The translations under genes and the position numbers were made by a program. From the NCBI GenBank assembly GCA_049802875.1, contig JBARNH010000037.1:1-14434 (forward strand): 14,434 nt of DNA, written 5' to 3'. Below are positions 1 to 6,371 of the stretch, one piece after another (the stretch's first letter is position 1; every line of letters begins with the position of its first letter). Under the pieces are notes generated by a model, which saw nothing but the letters and a program-made list of their open reading frames with translations, was not told the DNA's origin and ran no database searches. Source of the stretch: Lutacidiplasma sp049802875 (lineage in GTDB: Archaea; Thermoplasmatota; Thermoplasmata; Lutacidiplasmatales; UBA184).

Positions 1-656
1 CCGCCGGTCGGGCCCGAGAGGATGGCCACCGTCGGGGCTGCCGCGGTGTAGAGCGCGTTGACGGGGACGGCGGTGTAGTCGCCCGAGATCGTCACCGAAC
101 CGCCGGTGCCCACAACGCCGGTCGGTGCGCTCGTGCTCGTGGTGTTCGAGATTATGCTCGAGATCACTGCGGGAACGTTCTGGGCCGAGCTCACGGCGTA
201 GGTCGGTTGGATGTTGAGATACCCAATGTCGTGGTTGTTGTCGTGGGTCACGCCGTTGACATCGCCCGTGACCTGGACGAGATAGGTTCCGGGAGACGAG
301 TAGGCGTAGTCCGCCGTCGCCGATCCCGACGAACCGGTGATGGTCTGAGGGGTCGAACCGTCACCGAAATTGAAAGTGAATTCAGTCGCAGTCTCCCCTG
401 TGGGGAGGGTGGCAGTGAAAGGAATAGTGGTGCCGATTAGAGCCGAGTGAACGGGGACCAAGAGATTGATGTCATGTGTCGCGGCCGAGGCGACACAGAC
501 CGGACTCGTGACGGGTACACAGCTCGTGAGCGTGGTTCCCTTGGTGCCGGAGCTGAGGCCAAAGGCCGCAATACTCCCTGCGATCACTACGATCAGGACC
601 AGAATTATCGCTCCGACCATCGAGGACACACCGCGCGGACTTCGGACGTCGCTCAT
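1..656 (-). CDS. Exported PKD-domain protein with archaeal pilin-like N-terminus (3' end outside window)
   Basis: I see 218 codons open from an ATG at 656 down to the window edge, so the C-terminus is missing. Residues 1-8 are polar with two arginines. A run beginning GVSSMVGAIILVLIVVIAG follows, resembling the N-terminal domain of archaeal type IV pilins, where a class III signal is cut just before the hydrophobic helix. After a Ser/Thr-rich linker with two cysteines, roughly residues 70-135 read as a PKD beta-sandwich, including FGDGSTP and a later SPGTYLVQV strand. The visible remainder is Ser/Thr/Gly-rich beta sequence with an NTT sequon. The protein is probably exported and either anchored by its N-terminal helix or assembled into a filament. 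The full product could be a pilin-like adhesin or a helix-anchored binding protein; too little is visible to decide. A TATA box and an inverted repeat lie upstream. There is no clear Shine-Dalgarno sequence. Confidence 0.75.
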   Translation of the reverse strand, partial: MSDVRSPRGVSSMVGAIILVLIVVIAGSIAAFGLSSGTKGTTLTSCVPVTSPVCVASAATHDINLLVPVHSALIGTTIPFTATLPTGETATEFTFNFGDGSTPQTITGSSGSATADYAYSSPGTYLVQVTGDVNGVTHDNNHDIGYLNIQPTYAVSSAQNVPAVISSIISNTTSTSAPTGVVGTGGSVTISGDYTAVPVNALYTAAAPTVAILSGPTG

Positions 657-671
657 TGTTTCATCTGCGGG

Positions 672-686
672 CCCAACCTTGTTGGG
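672..686. promoter_or_regulatory. Perfect 6-bp inverted repeat in the leader of the PKD gene
   Basis: CCCAAC, a 3-nt spacer CTT, then GTTGGG form a perfect dyad. It lies between the predicted transcription start of the minus-strand PKD gene (about 690) and its ATG at 656. It could be an operator for a dimeric regulator or a short leader hairpin in the mRNA. The function is inferred from position only. Confidence 0.35.
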
Positions 687-712
687 ACCTACGCCCTCCG
701 AACGGTCGGTGG

Positions 713-726
713 TATAAAAACCCTTT
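713..726 (-). promoter_or_regulatory. Archaeal TATA box and purine-rich BRE for the PKD gene
   Basis: On the minus strand this reads AAAGGG followed by TTTTTATA, a good match to an archaeal BRE plus box A. It stands out in an otherwise GC-rich region. A start about 25 nt downstream would fall near 690, leaving a leader of roughly 35 nt before the ATG at 656. The rest of 657-986 holds the rpe promoter and the dyad at 672-686; I see no gene or RNA there. Confidence 0.6.
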
Positions 727-952
727 ATTTTTGGGCTCGGACTCTCTATCCCCCGTTCGCTACCGTTCTCGAATAGTTTGGGCGCCGGAGCACTCCCATT
801 CCTTTGACCCATCCGGCCAAGACCGAGGCGGCCTACTCCGCAGCCGAGTGTGCGCGCCCTTCGAACCTCCATCGCCGGGTCGGGTCCGACCGCCTCAGAA
901 GAGGTCAACCTCCGACGCGGTCCAATGGGTGGGCTCCCTCGAAGTGGCGCTC

Positions 953-961
953 GCATTAAAT
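953..961 (+). promoter_or_regulatory. Probable TATA box for rpe-lig (leaderless)
   Basis: The AT-rich stretch CATTAAATC sits 26-34 nt before the ATG at 987. This is the spacing expected if transcription begins at or next to the start codon. There is no Shine-Dalgarno sequence before that ATG, which also fits a leaderless mRNA. The match to box A is only moderate. Confidence 0.45.
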
Positions 962-986
962 CCTGAATGCCCGTGGGCGAGCGACG

Positions 987-1676
987 ATGGGACCTCGTCG
1001 AACCCTCCGGCTCGCCCCATCCCTCCTCAGCGCCGACTTTGGACGACTGGACGAAGCCGTGTTGGCCGCGGAACGGGGAGGGGCAGATGCGCTCCACCTC
1101 GATGTCATGGACGGGCATTTCGTTCCCAACATCTCGTTCGGCCCGGCCCTGGTCAAGTCGGTCCGTGCCCGGAGCCGGCTGCCGCTCGACGTCCACCTCA
1201 TGATCTCCCGCCCGGACCGGTACGCCGAAGCGTTCGCGCGAGCGGGGGGCTCGACGCTCGTCTTTCACCGCGAGTCCGAGGTAGAGCCCGGGGAAATGAT
1301 CCGGCAGATCCACGCGCTCGGGGTGGACGCAGGGCTCGCACTGCGGCCGTCGACCCCGCTGGAGAGCGCCGCTCCCTGGATCGAGCAGGTCGACCAGCTC
1401 CTGGTGATGAGCGTGGAGCCGGGGTTCTCGGGCCAAACGTTTCTTCCGTCGACCCCACCCAAGATCGCGGCGGCGCGCGCGACGCTCGACCGCATCGGTT
1501 CGGGCGCCGACCTCTCGGTCGATGGGGGGATCACCCCGGTGACGGCCTCGCTCGCGGCCGGCGCGGGCGCGACACTGTTTGTGTGCGGGGACAGCGTCTT
1601 CGGGCGAGGGGACGTCGCCGAGAACCTAAAGGCACTCCGCGGCTCGATCGCCGCCGTTTCCCATGAAGTTCGCTGA
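987..1676 (+). CDS. rpe: Ribulose-phosphate 3-epimerase
   Basis: This cytoplasmic TIM-barrel enzyme interconverts ribulose 5-phosphate and xylulose 5-phosphate in the pentose phosphate pathway. At 229 residues it has the normal family length. The sequence opens with LAPSLLSADF (S12), then HLDVMDGHFVPN (H37, D39, M41), DVHLM (H70) and VDGGI (D179). H37, D39, H70 and D179 are the expected metal ligands, with D39 and D179 the expected acid/base pair. The loop normally reading VNPGFGGQ is VEPGFSGQ at 143-150. The segment usually ending AGSAVF is CGDSVF (200-205), a change near the phosphate site. The ATG at 987 is chosen because a TATA-like element lies about 30 nt upstream and the barrel begins within ten residues. 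The last 14 nt overlap the ligase gene, so the two are probably co-transcribed. Catalytic residues are intact, so I expect an active enzyme. Confidence 0.93.
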   Translation: MGPRRTLRLAPSLLSADFGRLDEAVLAAERGGADALHLDVMDGHFVPNISFGPALVKSVRARSRLPLDVHLMISRPDRYAEAFARAGGSTLVFHRESEVEPGEMIRQIHALGVDAGLALRPSTPLESAAPWIEQVDQLLVMSVEPGFSGQTFLPSTPPKIAAARATLDRIGSGADLSVDGGITPVTASLAAGAGATLFVCGDSVFGRGDVAENLKALRGSIAAVSHEVR

Positions 1677-3465
1677 TCTCGTCGAGACGTACGAGCAGCT
1701 CCAGCGGACCTCCAAGCGGACGGAGAGCCGCGAGCGGCTCGCAACGCTGTTCCGTTCGCTGTCGCCGAGCGACATCGGTCGCGTGGCCTACCTTTCCCAG
1801 GGAACCGTGCGCCCCGCTTACGAGGGGGTCGAGCTCGGGATCGCCGATTCGCTGGCCCGCCGAGCCGTCGCGCTCGCGGCCAAAACCGACGAGGCTACCG
1901 TCATCGCACGGCTTCGGGCCCTCGGAGACCTTGGCTCGGCGGCGGAAGAGCTACTGACCAAGGCGTCCCCTCCCCCCCCTCCCGCACCGCTGACCGTGCA
2001 GGACGTTCACGAAGGGCTCCTGGCGATCGCCCGGCTGGCCGGTGCGGGCTCCCAGGAGCGGAAGGTGACGGCGGTCCTCGACCTCCTGGCGCGCGCGACG
2101 CCGACGGAGTCGAAGTACATCGTCCGCTTCGTGCTCGGAGAGCTTCGACTGGGCGTTCGTGACCAGACGATCCTGGACGCGCTGGCGATCGCGTTCGGAG
2201 ACGGGGCGCCGGACGCTCGCAAGAGGATCGAGGGCGCCTACAACCTGTCGAGCGACCTCGGGTACGTGGCCGAGCGGCTCGCGGAGCACCGACTCGCGGG
2301 GCTCGACGAGGTCCATATCGAGGCCGGCCGACCGATCCGACCGATGCTGGCCGAACGGGAGGTCTCCCTCGCGGCTGTGCTCGAGCGGATGGGAGGGCGG
2401 ACCGCCCTCGAATACAAGTACGACGGCTTGCGGGTGCAAGCCCACGTCGCTGCCGACCGTTCGGTGCGGCTGTTCTCGCGACGGCTCGAGGAGATCGGAG
2501 CGCAATTCCCGGACGTTGCGGGTTCCCTTCCTTCGGCGGTGCGGGAGGTCCCCACGATCCTGGAGGGTGAGTGCGTGCCCGTGGACCCCGACACGGACGA
2601 GATCCGTCCGTTCCAGGAGGTCTCCCGCCGTCGCGGACGCAAGCACGACCTGGAGCGCGCCCAAAAGGAGGTCCCGGTCTGCCTCTTCCTCTTCGACGTG
2701 CTGCTCGCGGGCGGGACGCCCGTCTACGACCAAAGCTTTCCGGAGCGGCGCCAGACCCTGGAACGGATCGTTCAGCCGAGCAGCGGCGTTCGACTCGCCG
2801 TGCAGAAGGTCGTCGACTCGGTCCCCGACGCCCAACGGTTCTTCGACGAGGGCGTGGAGAAGGGCGCCGAAGGGGTCATGGCAAAATCGCTCTCACCCGA
2901 GAGCTCGTATCGGGCGGGCGCGCGCGGGTTCTGGTGGATCAAGTTCAAGCGCGAGTACACGGTCGGTCTGGACGACTCGATTGACGGAGTCGTCATCGGT
3001 GGCTTCCACGGCCGCGGGAGAAGGGCGGGCCGGTACGGGGCCTACCTCCTCGCTGTCTACGACCCCGGGCGGGACCGATTCGAATCGTTCACCAAGGTGG
3101 GGACCGGCTTTGATGACGCTACGCTGGTCGAACTCGCCCGTCGGACGGCTTCTCTCGAAATGCCGAATCGGCCGGAAAGCGTCGACACGGAACTCGAGGC
3201 CGACGTGTGGTTTCGACCGTCCCTCGTTCTCGAAGTGCGCGGTGCCGAGCTGACGCTCAGTCCGGTCCACCGAGCAGGGCTGGACCGGATCCGACCGGGT
3301 GTCGGCCTCGCGTTGCGGTTTCCGCGGTTCACGGGACGGTACCGCGATGACAAGGGTCCGACCGACGCGACGACGGCCGACGAACTTGTGGAGATGTACC
3401 GTTCCCAGGTCCGCCGGGTCGCCGAAGGGGGCGACTCCGCGGACGACTCGTCGAACCCGGTCTAA
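1663..3465 (+). CDS. lig: ATP-dependent DNA ligase (archaeal LigI type)
   Basis: This enzyme seals nicks during replication and repair by self-adenylation with ATP. The 600 residues cover the three-domain archaeal/eukaryotic layout: a helical DNA-binding domain to about residue 215, the adenylation domain to about 430, and an OB-fold. Motif I is EYKYDG with nucleophile K252. Motif III is LEGECV (E301/E303), motif IV EGVMAKSL (E403) and motif V WWIKFK (W424-K429). The C-terminal RFPRFTGRYRDDK segment corresponds to motif VI. A run of five prolines (103-107) lies in the DNA-binding domain and is encoded by a C-rich tract. The final 15-20 residues are an acidic, serine-rich tail. The start overlaps rpe by 14 nt, suggesting translational coupling. 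No PCNA-interaction box is obvious to me. The family assignment is secure. Confidence 0.96.
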   Translation: MKFADLVETYEQLQRTSKRTESRERLATLFRSLSPSDIGRVAYLSQGTVRPAYEGVELGIADSLARRAVALAAKTDEATVIARLRALGDLGSAAEELLTKASPPPPPAPLTVQDVHEGLLAIARLAGAGSQERKVTAVLDLLARATPTESKYIVRFVLGELRLGVRDQTILDALAIAFGDGAPDARKRIEGAYNLSSDLGYVAERLAEHRLAGLDEVHIEAGRPIRPMLAEREVSLAAVLERMGGRTALEYKYDGLRVQAHVAADRSVRLFSRRLEEIGAQFPDVAGSLPSAVREVPTILEGECVPVDPDTDEIRPFQEVSRRRGRKHDLERAQKEVPVCLFLFDVLLAGGTPVYDQSFPERRQTLERIVQPSSGVRLAVQKVVDSVPDAQRFFDEGVEKGAEGVMAKSLSPESSYRAGARGFWWIKFKREYTVGLDDSIDGVVIGGFHGRGRRAGRYGAYLLAVYDPGRDRFESFTKVGTGFDDATLVELARRTASLEMPNRPESVDTELEADVWFRPSLVLEVRGAELTLSPVHRAGLDRIRPGVGLALRFPRFTGRYRDDKGPTDATTADELVEMYRSQVRRVAEGGDSADDSSNPV

Positions 3466-3573
3466 CGGACGACCGAACGTCCCTTCCCAGCACGACCAAC
3501 GAGCGGTAACCCAACCGAGCGGAACTCGCACTGGCGCGGTAGGAAGGGGTTAGGCCGCAGGCCCGCGTCCGGC

Positions 3574-5562
3574 TCAGTTCATCCCGTGTTCGGCCTTCGA
3601 GTGCGCCTGGAGCTCCTCGGCGGTCGGGAAGCTCTGTCCGCACACGCTGCAGGTGTTGGTGGCCTCAGGGGTCGTCGTCGTGGTCGTCTTCGACTCCCCG
3701 GTCCAAGCCTGAGGAGCGGCCGGGGCGGTCTTCGAGCGTTGTACCGAGGCCGCGACGAGCAGCGCCACGAGCATACCGATGATGAGTCCGACCACCAGCA
3801 GGATCGTGCCGGCCTCCTTGGGGGAGAGCCCTCCGAACGCCGTTTGGTTGTAGAACGTGGTCGTCGTCTTCGTGACGCCCGAGACTACCAGGGTCAACGT
3901 GCCGTTGATGTAGGTCGGGGCTCCGTAGGAGTTCGACAACACCAAGGCGGTCGTGTACGTGCCGCCCGCGGCCGGGTCCCATTGCACCGGGTTGTACTGT
4001 CCCGGGATCCCCGTCGTGCCGAGGAGGACCGAGTTCAACACGATCGTGGTCCCCGACAGGATCTGGAGGGTGACCCCGGTGATGAACTGGCCCGAAGCGC
4101 TCACCACGAACGTGATGTTCCCCAGACCGAGGTAGCTCGACGTGGGCGAGAGGAAACTCGCGTTGGTGGGTTCAATCCCGAGCAGGAAGGTCGACACGGT
4201 CGCCGCCGCCGAGGAGTTGGTCGAGTACCACGGAGCGAACGCGCCCGTCACCACGACCGTAGCGGTGAAGCCGATCTGATCCGCGGCGAAGTTACAGGCG
4301 GTGTTCGCCATCGGTCCCGCGAGAGTGGTCGCGTTGATGGCCACCGTGTACGTCGTCGTGAGGTTCACGGTCGGCACCGGGATCGGCCCGCACAGGACGG
4401 CTTGGGTAATGTCCACCACGTCCACTGAGATCGCCACATCGTTGACGTTGATCGGGACCGACGTCACCGCGATGGTGAAGTTCAGGCTGAACGGGATCGG
4501 CGAGTAGACCGCGGGCGGCGAGGTCGTGTAGTGGATGGCGGCCGTCGAGACGTTCGACGAGAAGACCGTATCGATCGACGAAGACGCGCTCGTGGATGTT
4601 CCACCCCAGCTCGCACCGTTCTCCTGGATCCAGAACGTCAGGTCCGAGATCTGGTACGGGATGTTGACCCCGGCGATCTGCATGGGCACGGTGATGTTCC
4701 ACGTGTACGAGACGTAGCCAGTACCGGTCGAGCTGTCGTTGGTGTACGACGCGGCCACGAGCGGCTGGTTGACGGTGTCGTTCAGGCTCCACGTCTCGAG
4801 GGTGGCGCTGCTCAGGGTGTCCACCAAGGTAAACCAAACGCTGGTCGTCGCGTTGGAGATGTTCCCCTGGGCGACGGTCGTCGACACTACGGCGTCGTAC
4901 GGCGTGGCCGTGATGAGACCGACCGCCGCCTGGGTGATCACGACCGAGGTCGAGTGCGCGACGATCGTCACGTCGAAAGTCGTCGTGCTCGTAACGTTCG
5001 AACCCCCGAACGATACCCCGTTCTCTTCCACGGTCACGTTCAACGCCACGATGTTACCCGGAGCGTACAGGTTCCCGCACCAGGCGTTCGTGCAGCCGAC
5101 CGCCGTGTAGTTGCTCACGTTCGTGAGTCCCCACGTGAAGGTTTGATACGTGTAGCCGGTCAGTTGGTCGGTCACATTGGTGACCGGCCCGGGAACCGTC
5201 CCGTTGAAACTGACCTTGAAGGTGGTCGCGGTGTGGTTCAGGTTGGTCGCGGTGAGCCAGACCCAGGTGTTCGAGTTGTTGGTATTCCCGTTCTGGATCG
5301 TAGTGTTGAACTGGACCGGGAACGGCACTGAAGAGCTGGGTGCCGCCGGTGTCAGGAGCGTGACGGTGACGGTCGTCGGCAGGGTGGCGGCCGGAACCGC
5401 AGCGGTATGGACCCCGCTCGCCCCCGAGTGCACACCGGGGGCTCCCGCAGGGGAGGCCGGTGCAATGGTGAAGGCCGGGGCCACGACGAGCCCGACGAAG
5501 ACCATCACGGTCAACAGTGCCAGCGCGACCACCCACGAAAATCGTCCAGTCTCCCGGAGCAT
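3574..5562 (-). CDS. Large exported surface protein with C-terminal membrane anchor and cytoplasmic C2H2 zinc finger
   Basis: I do not recognise a named family. From the ATG at 5562 the protein has 662 residues. There is a hydrophobic signal or anchor at about 10-32 after a basic start. A long Ser/Thr/Asn-rich beta region with dozens of N-X-S/T sequons spans about 60-570. One strong membrane helix lies at about 584-607. The 54-residue tail holds a polythreonine run and a C2H2 finger (C638, C641, H654, H659, spacing C-x2-C-x12-H-x4-H). With a cleaved signal the tail would face the cytoplasm. ENGVSFGG (180-187) and ENGASWGG (314-321) mark two copies of a domain about 134 residues long, with two further beta domains after them. 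Two cysteine pairs are extracellular (C157/C162, C391/C423). The frame stays open up to an ATG at 5712, but the added 50 residues are basic and would bury the signal. A TATA box points to 5562. Confidence 0.8.
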   Translation of the reverse strand: MLRETGRFSWVVALALLTVMVFVGLVVAPAFTIAPASPAGAPGVHSGASGVHTAAVPAATLPTTVTVTLLTPAAPSSSVPFPVQFNTTIQNGNTNNSNTWVWLTATNLNHTATTFKVSFNGTVPGPVTNVTDQLTGYTYQTFTWGLTNVSNYTAVGCTNAWCGNLYAPGNIVALNVTVEENGVSFGGSNVTSTTTFDVTIVAHSTSVVITQAAVGLITATPYDAVVSTTVAQGNISNATTSVWFTLVDTLSSATLETWSLNDTVNQPLVAASYTNDSSTGTGYVSYTWNITVPMQIAGVNIPYQISDLTFWIQENGASWGGTSTSASSSIDTVFSSNVSTAAIHYTTSPPAVYSPIPFSLNFTIAVTSVPINVNDVAISVDVVDITQAVLCGPIPVPTVNLTTTYTVAINATTLAGPMANTACNFAADQIGFTATVVVTGAFAPWYSTNSSAAATVSTFLLGIEPTNASFLSPTSSYLGLGNITFVVSASGQFITGVTLQILSGTTIVLNSVLLGTTGIPGQYNPVQWDPAAGGTYTTALVLSNSYGAPTYINGTLTLVVSGVTKTTTTFYNQTAFGGLSPKEAGTILLVVGLIIGMLVALLVAASVQRSKTAPAAPQAWTGESKTTTTTTPEATNTCSVCGQSFPTAEELQAHSKAEHGMN

Positions 5563-5582
5563 AAGCGTCCCGGATGACTTGC

Positions 5583-5596
5583 TATACTTAAATTCT
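5583..5596 (-). promoter_or_regulatory. TATA box placing a leaderless start at 5562
   Basis: The minus strand reads GAGAA then TTTAAGTATA, a strong BRE plus box A. Its centre is about 26 nt upstream of the ATG at 5562, so the transcript should begin at or very near that codon. This decides the start of the surface protein against the longer frame from 5712. The 350-nt stretch 5563-5912 otherwise holds only the weak PRC promoter; I see no gene or structured RNA there. Confidence 0.65.
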
Positions 5597-5869
5597 CGGG
5601 TTGCCGCCTTTCTCGCCGAACTCCGTGGCCGCGCCGTCTCGAGGGAACGGGGCTTGGCCGAGCGTCGCAGTTCGGTGGGAACGGCGTTCGGTCGGCACAC
5701 TCCTCGCAGCATCGCGCCCGATCCGGCGGCGACCTCGGGGAGCGTAAGCGGCGAAGCGGTTCCCCGGCCATGCGTCCGTCGATAGCGGAGAGAGGGTTCA
5801 CGGGACGAGCCGACCGCGACCTGAGCGGCGTGACTCGGCGGCGATTCCCGCTGCGGTTCCGCCCAAAGG

Positions 5870-5877
5870 CATAAGAG
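5870..5877 (+). promoter_or_regulatory. Weak TATA-like element upstream of the PRC-barrel gene
   Basis: CATAAGAG is the only AT-rich stretch shortly before the ATG at 5913. A start 25 nt downstream would give a leader of about 15 nt. The match to box A is poor. I see no better candidate before the METTL5-like gene, so this may serve the whole downstream cluster. Confidence 0.3.
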
Positions 5878-5912
5878 GCCCCCTCTCCGTCGCGAGCTAT
5901 CGGTAGCGGGCC

Positions 5913-6215
5913 ATGCTGGTCGAAATAACGGAGCTGATGGGACGACAGATCTACACTCCCGACGGGCGTCTCCTCGGCGAGGTGGACAACGTCGTCGTGG
6001 ACGTGGAGAACTCGAAGATCGAAGGACTCTACATCGACGAGACCAGCCCCATGTTAGTGGAGGACTCCCGACCGACCAGCGTCCCGTATCGTTGGGTGTC
6101 GGCGGTCAACGACGTCGTGATCCTGAAGTTCTTCCCGAAGCGCGTCTCGGTCAAGAGGGCCCCCGGGCGCGCGGCGAAGGACGCGGAATCCGTCGCCGCC
6201 CCCGCCGCTCGATAG
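5913..6215 (+). CDS. PRC-barrel domain protein
   Basis: This 100-residue protein is almost entirely one PRC-barrel, a small six-stranded beta barrel. Residues 9-30 (GRQIYTPDGRLLGEVDNVVVD) carry the signature of a short strand, a DGR/LG turn and a second strand. Residues 56-80 (VPYRWVSAVNDVVILKF) form the closing strands. A basic, alanine-rich tail of about 22 residues follows. It has no membrane segment, so it should be cytoplasmic. In haloarchaea, PRC-barrel proteins (CdpB1/CdpB2) bind SepF and take part in FtsZ-based division. Similar small proteins are widespread in Euryarchaeota and many have no known role, so a division function here is only a possibility. The TAG stop lies 4 nt before the tRNA gene, and no separate tRNA promoter is visible, so both are probably on one transcript. 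Confidence 0.85.
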   Translation: MLVEITELMGRQIYTPDGRLLGEVDNVVVDVENSKIEGLYIDETSPMLVEDSRPTSVPYRWVSAVNDVVILKFFPKRVSVKRAPGRAAKDAESVAAPAAR

Positions 6216-6219
6216 CGGC

Positions 6220-6325
6220 GCGGGGATAGCCAAGCCCGGTAACGGCGCAGGACTTAAACTGCGGTCTTCCCGCCGAAGATATCCTGCCGCTCAGGCGTTC
6301 GCCGGTTCAAATCCGGCTCCCCGCT
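6220..6325 (+). tRNA. tRNA-Leu(UAA) with a 22-nt intron
   Basis: All arms can be drawn. The acceptor stem GCGGGGA (6220-6226) pairs perfectly with TCCCCGC (6318-6324). The D stem is GCC/GGC with G18G19. The anticodon stem CAGGA (6248-6252) pairs with TCCTG (6282-6286), and the loop is CTTAAA plus A, giving anticodon TAA at 6255-6257. A 14-nt variable arm (6287-6300) has a small CGC/GCG stem, as in class II leucine tRNAs. The T arm is GCCGG-TTCAAAT-CCGGC. Bases 6259-6280 interrupt the anticodon loop between positions 37 and 38. The mature RNA is 84 nt and CCA is not encoded. The discriminator base (6325) is T, whereas A73 is the usual leucine identity base. The gene follows a stop codon by 4 nt. 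Confidence 0.9.
6259..6280 (+). other. Intron of tRNA-Leu(UAA) at canonical position 37/38
   Basis: Removing these 22 nt restores a normal seven-base anticodon loop. Flanking pairs C6253-G6278, T6254-A6277 and T6255-A6276 form a 3-bp core. A 3-nt bulge ATA (6279-6281) lies on the 3' side. GCGG (6261-6264) pairs with CCGC (6270-6273) in the inner hairpin. This is a relaxed bulge-helix-bulge, since the fourth core pair is an A/G mismatch and the 5' bulge is larger than three. The exact cut sites are inferred from the usual archaeal geometry. Confidence 0.75.
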
Positions 6326-6371
6326 TCGCCTCACCCCCGAGAGGGACGACACGGTCATCCCCGCCGAAGAA

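Noticed and set aside
878..891. GGTCGG-GT-CCGACC dyad upstream of rpe, considered as an operator
   Set aside because: It lies over 60 nt before the TATA element, the spacer is only 2 nt, and such GC palindromes are expected by chance at this base composition.
656..1666. A 336-codon plus-strand open frame crossing the promoter region and most of rpe
   Set aside because: It is arginine/proline-rich low-complexity sequence in another frame of rpe and crosses both TATA boxes; rpe itself is intact with catalytic residues.
3481..3552. Inverted repeats CCCTTCC/GGAAGGG and TAACCC/GGGTTA between lig and the surface gene, considered as a terminator
   Set aside because: The arms are about 35-55 nt apart and no T-rich run follows, whereas archaeal termination depends on U-rich sequence.
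5769..5873. A short plus-strand frame of about 34 codons before the PRC gene
   Set aside because: It is arginine-rich, has no promoter or ribosome-binding site, and ends inside the likely PRC promoter.
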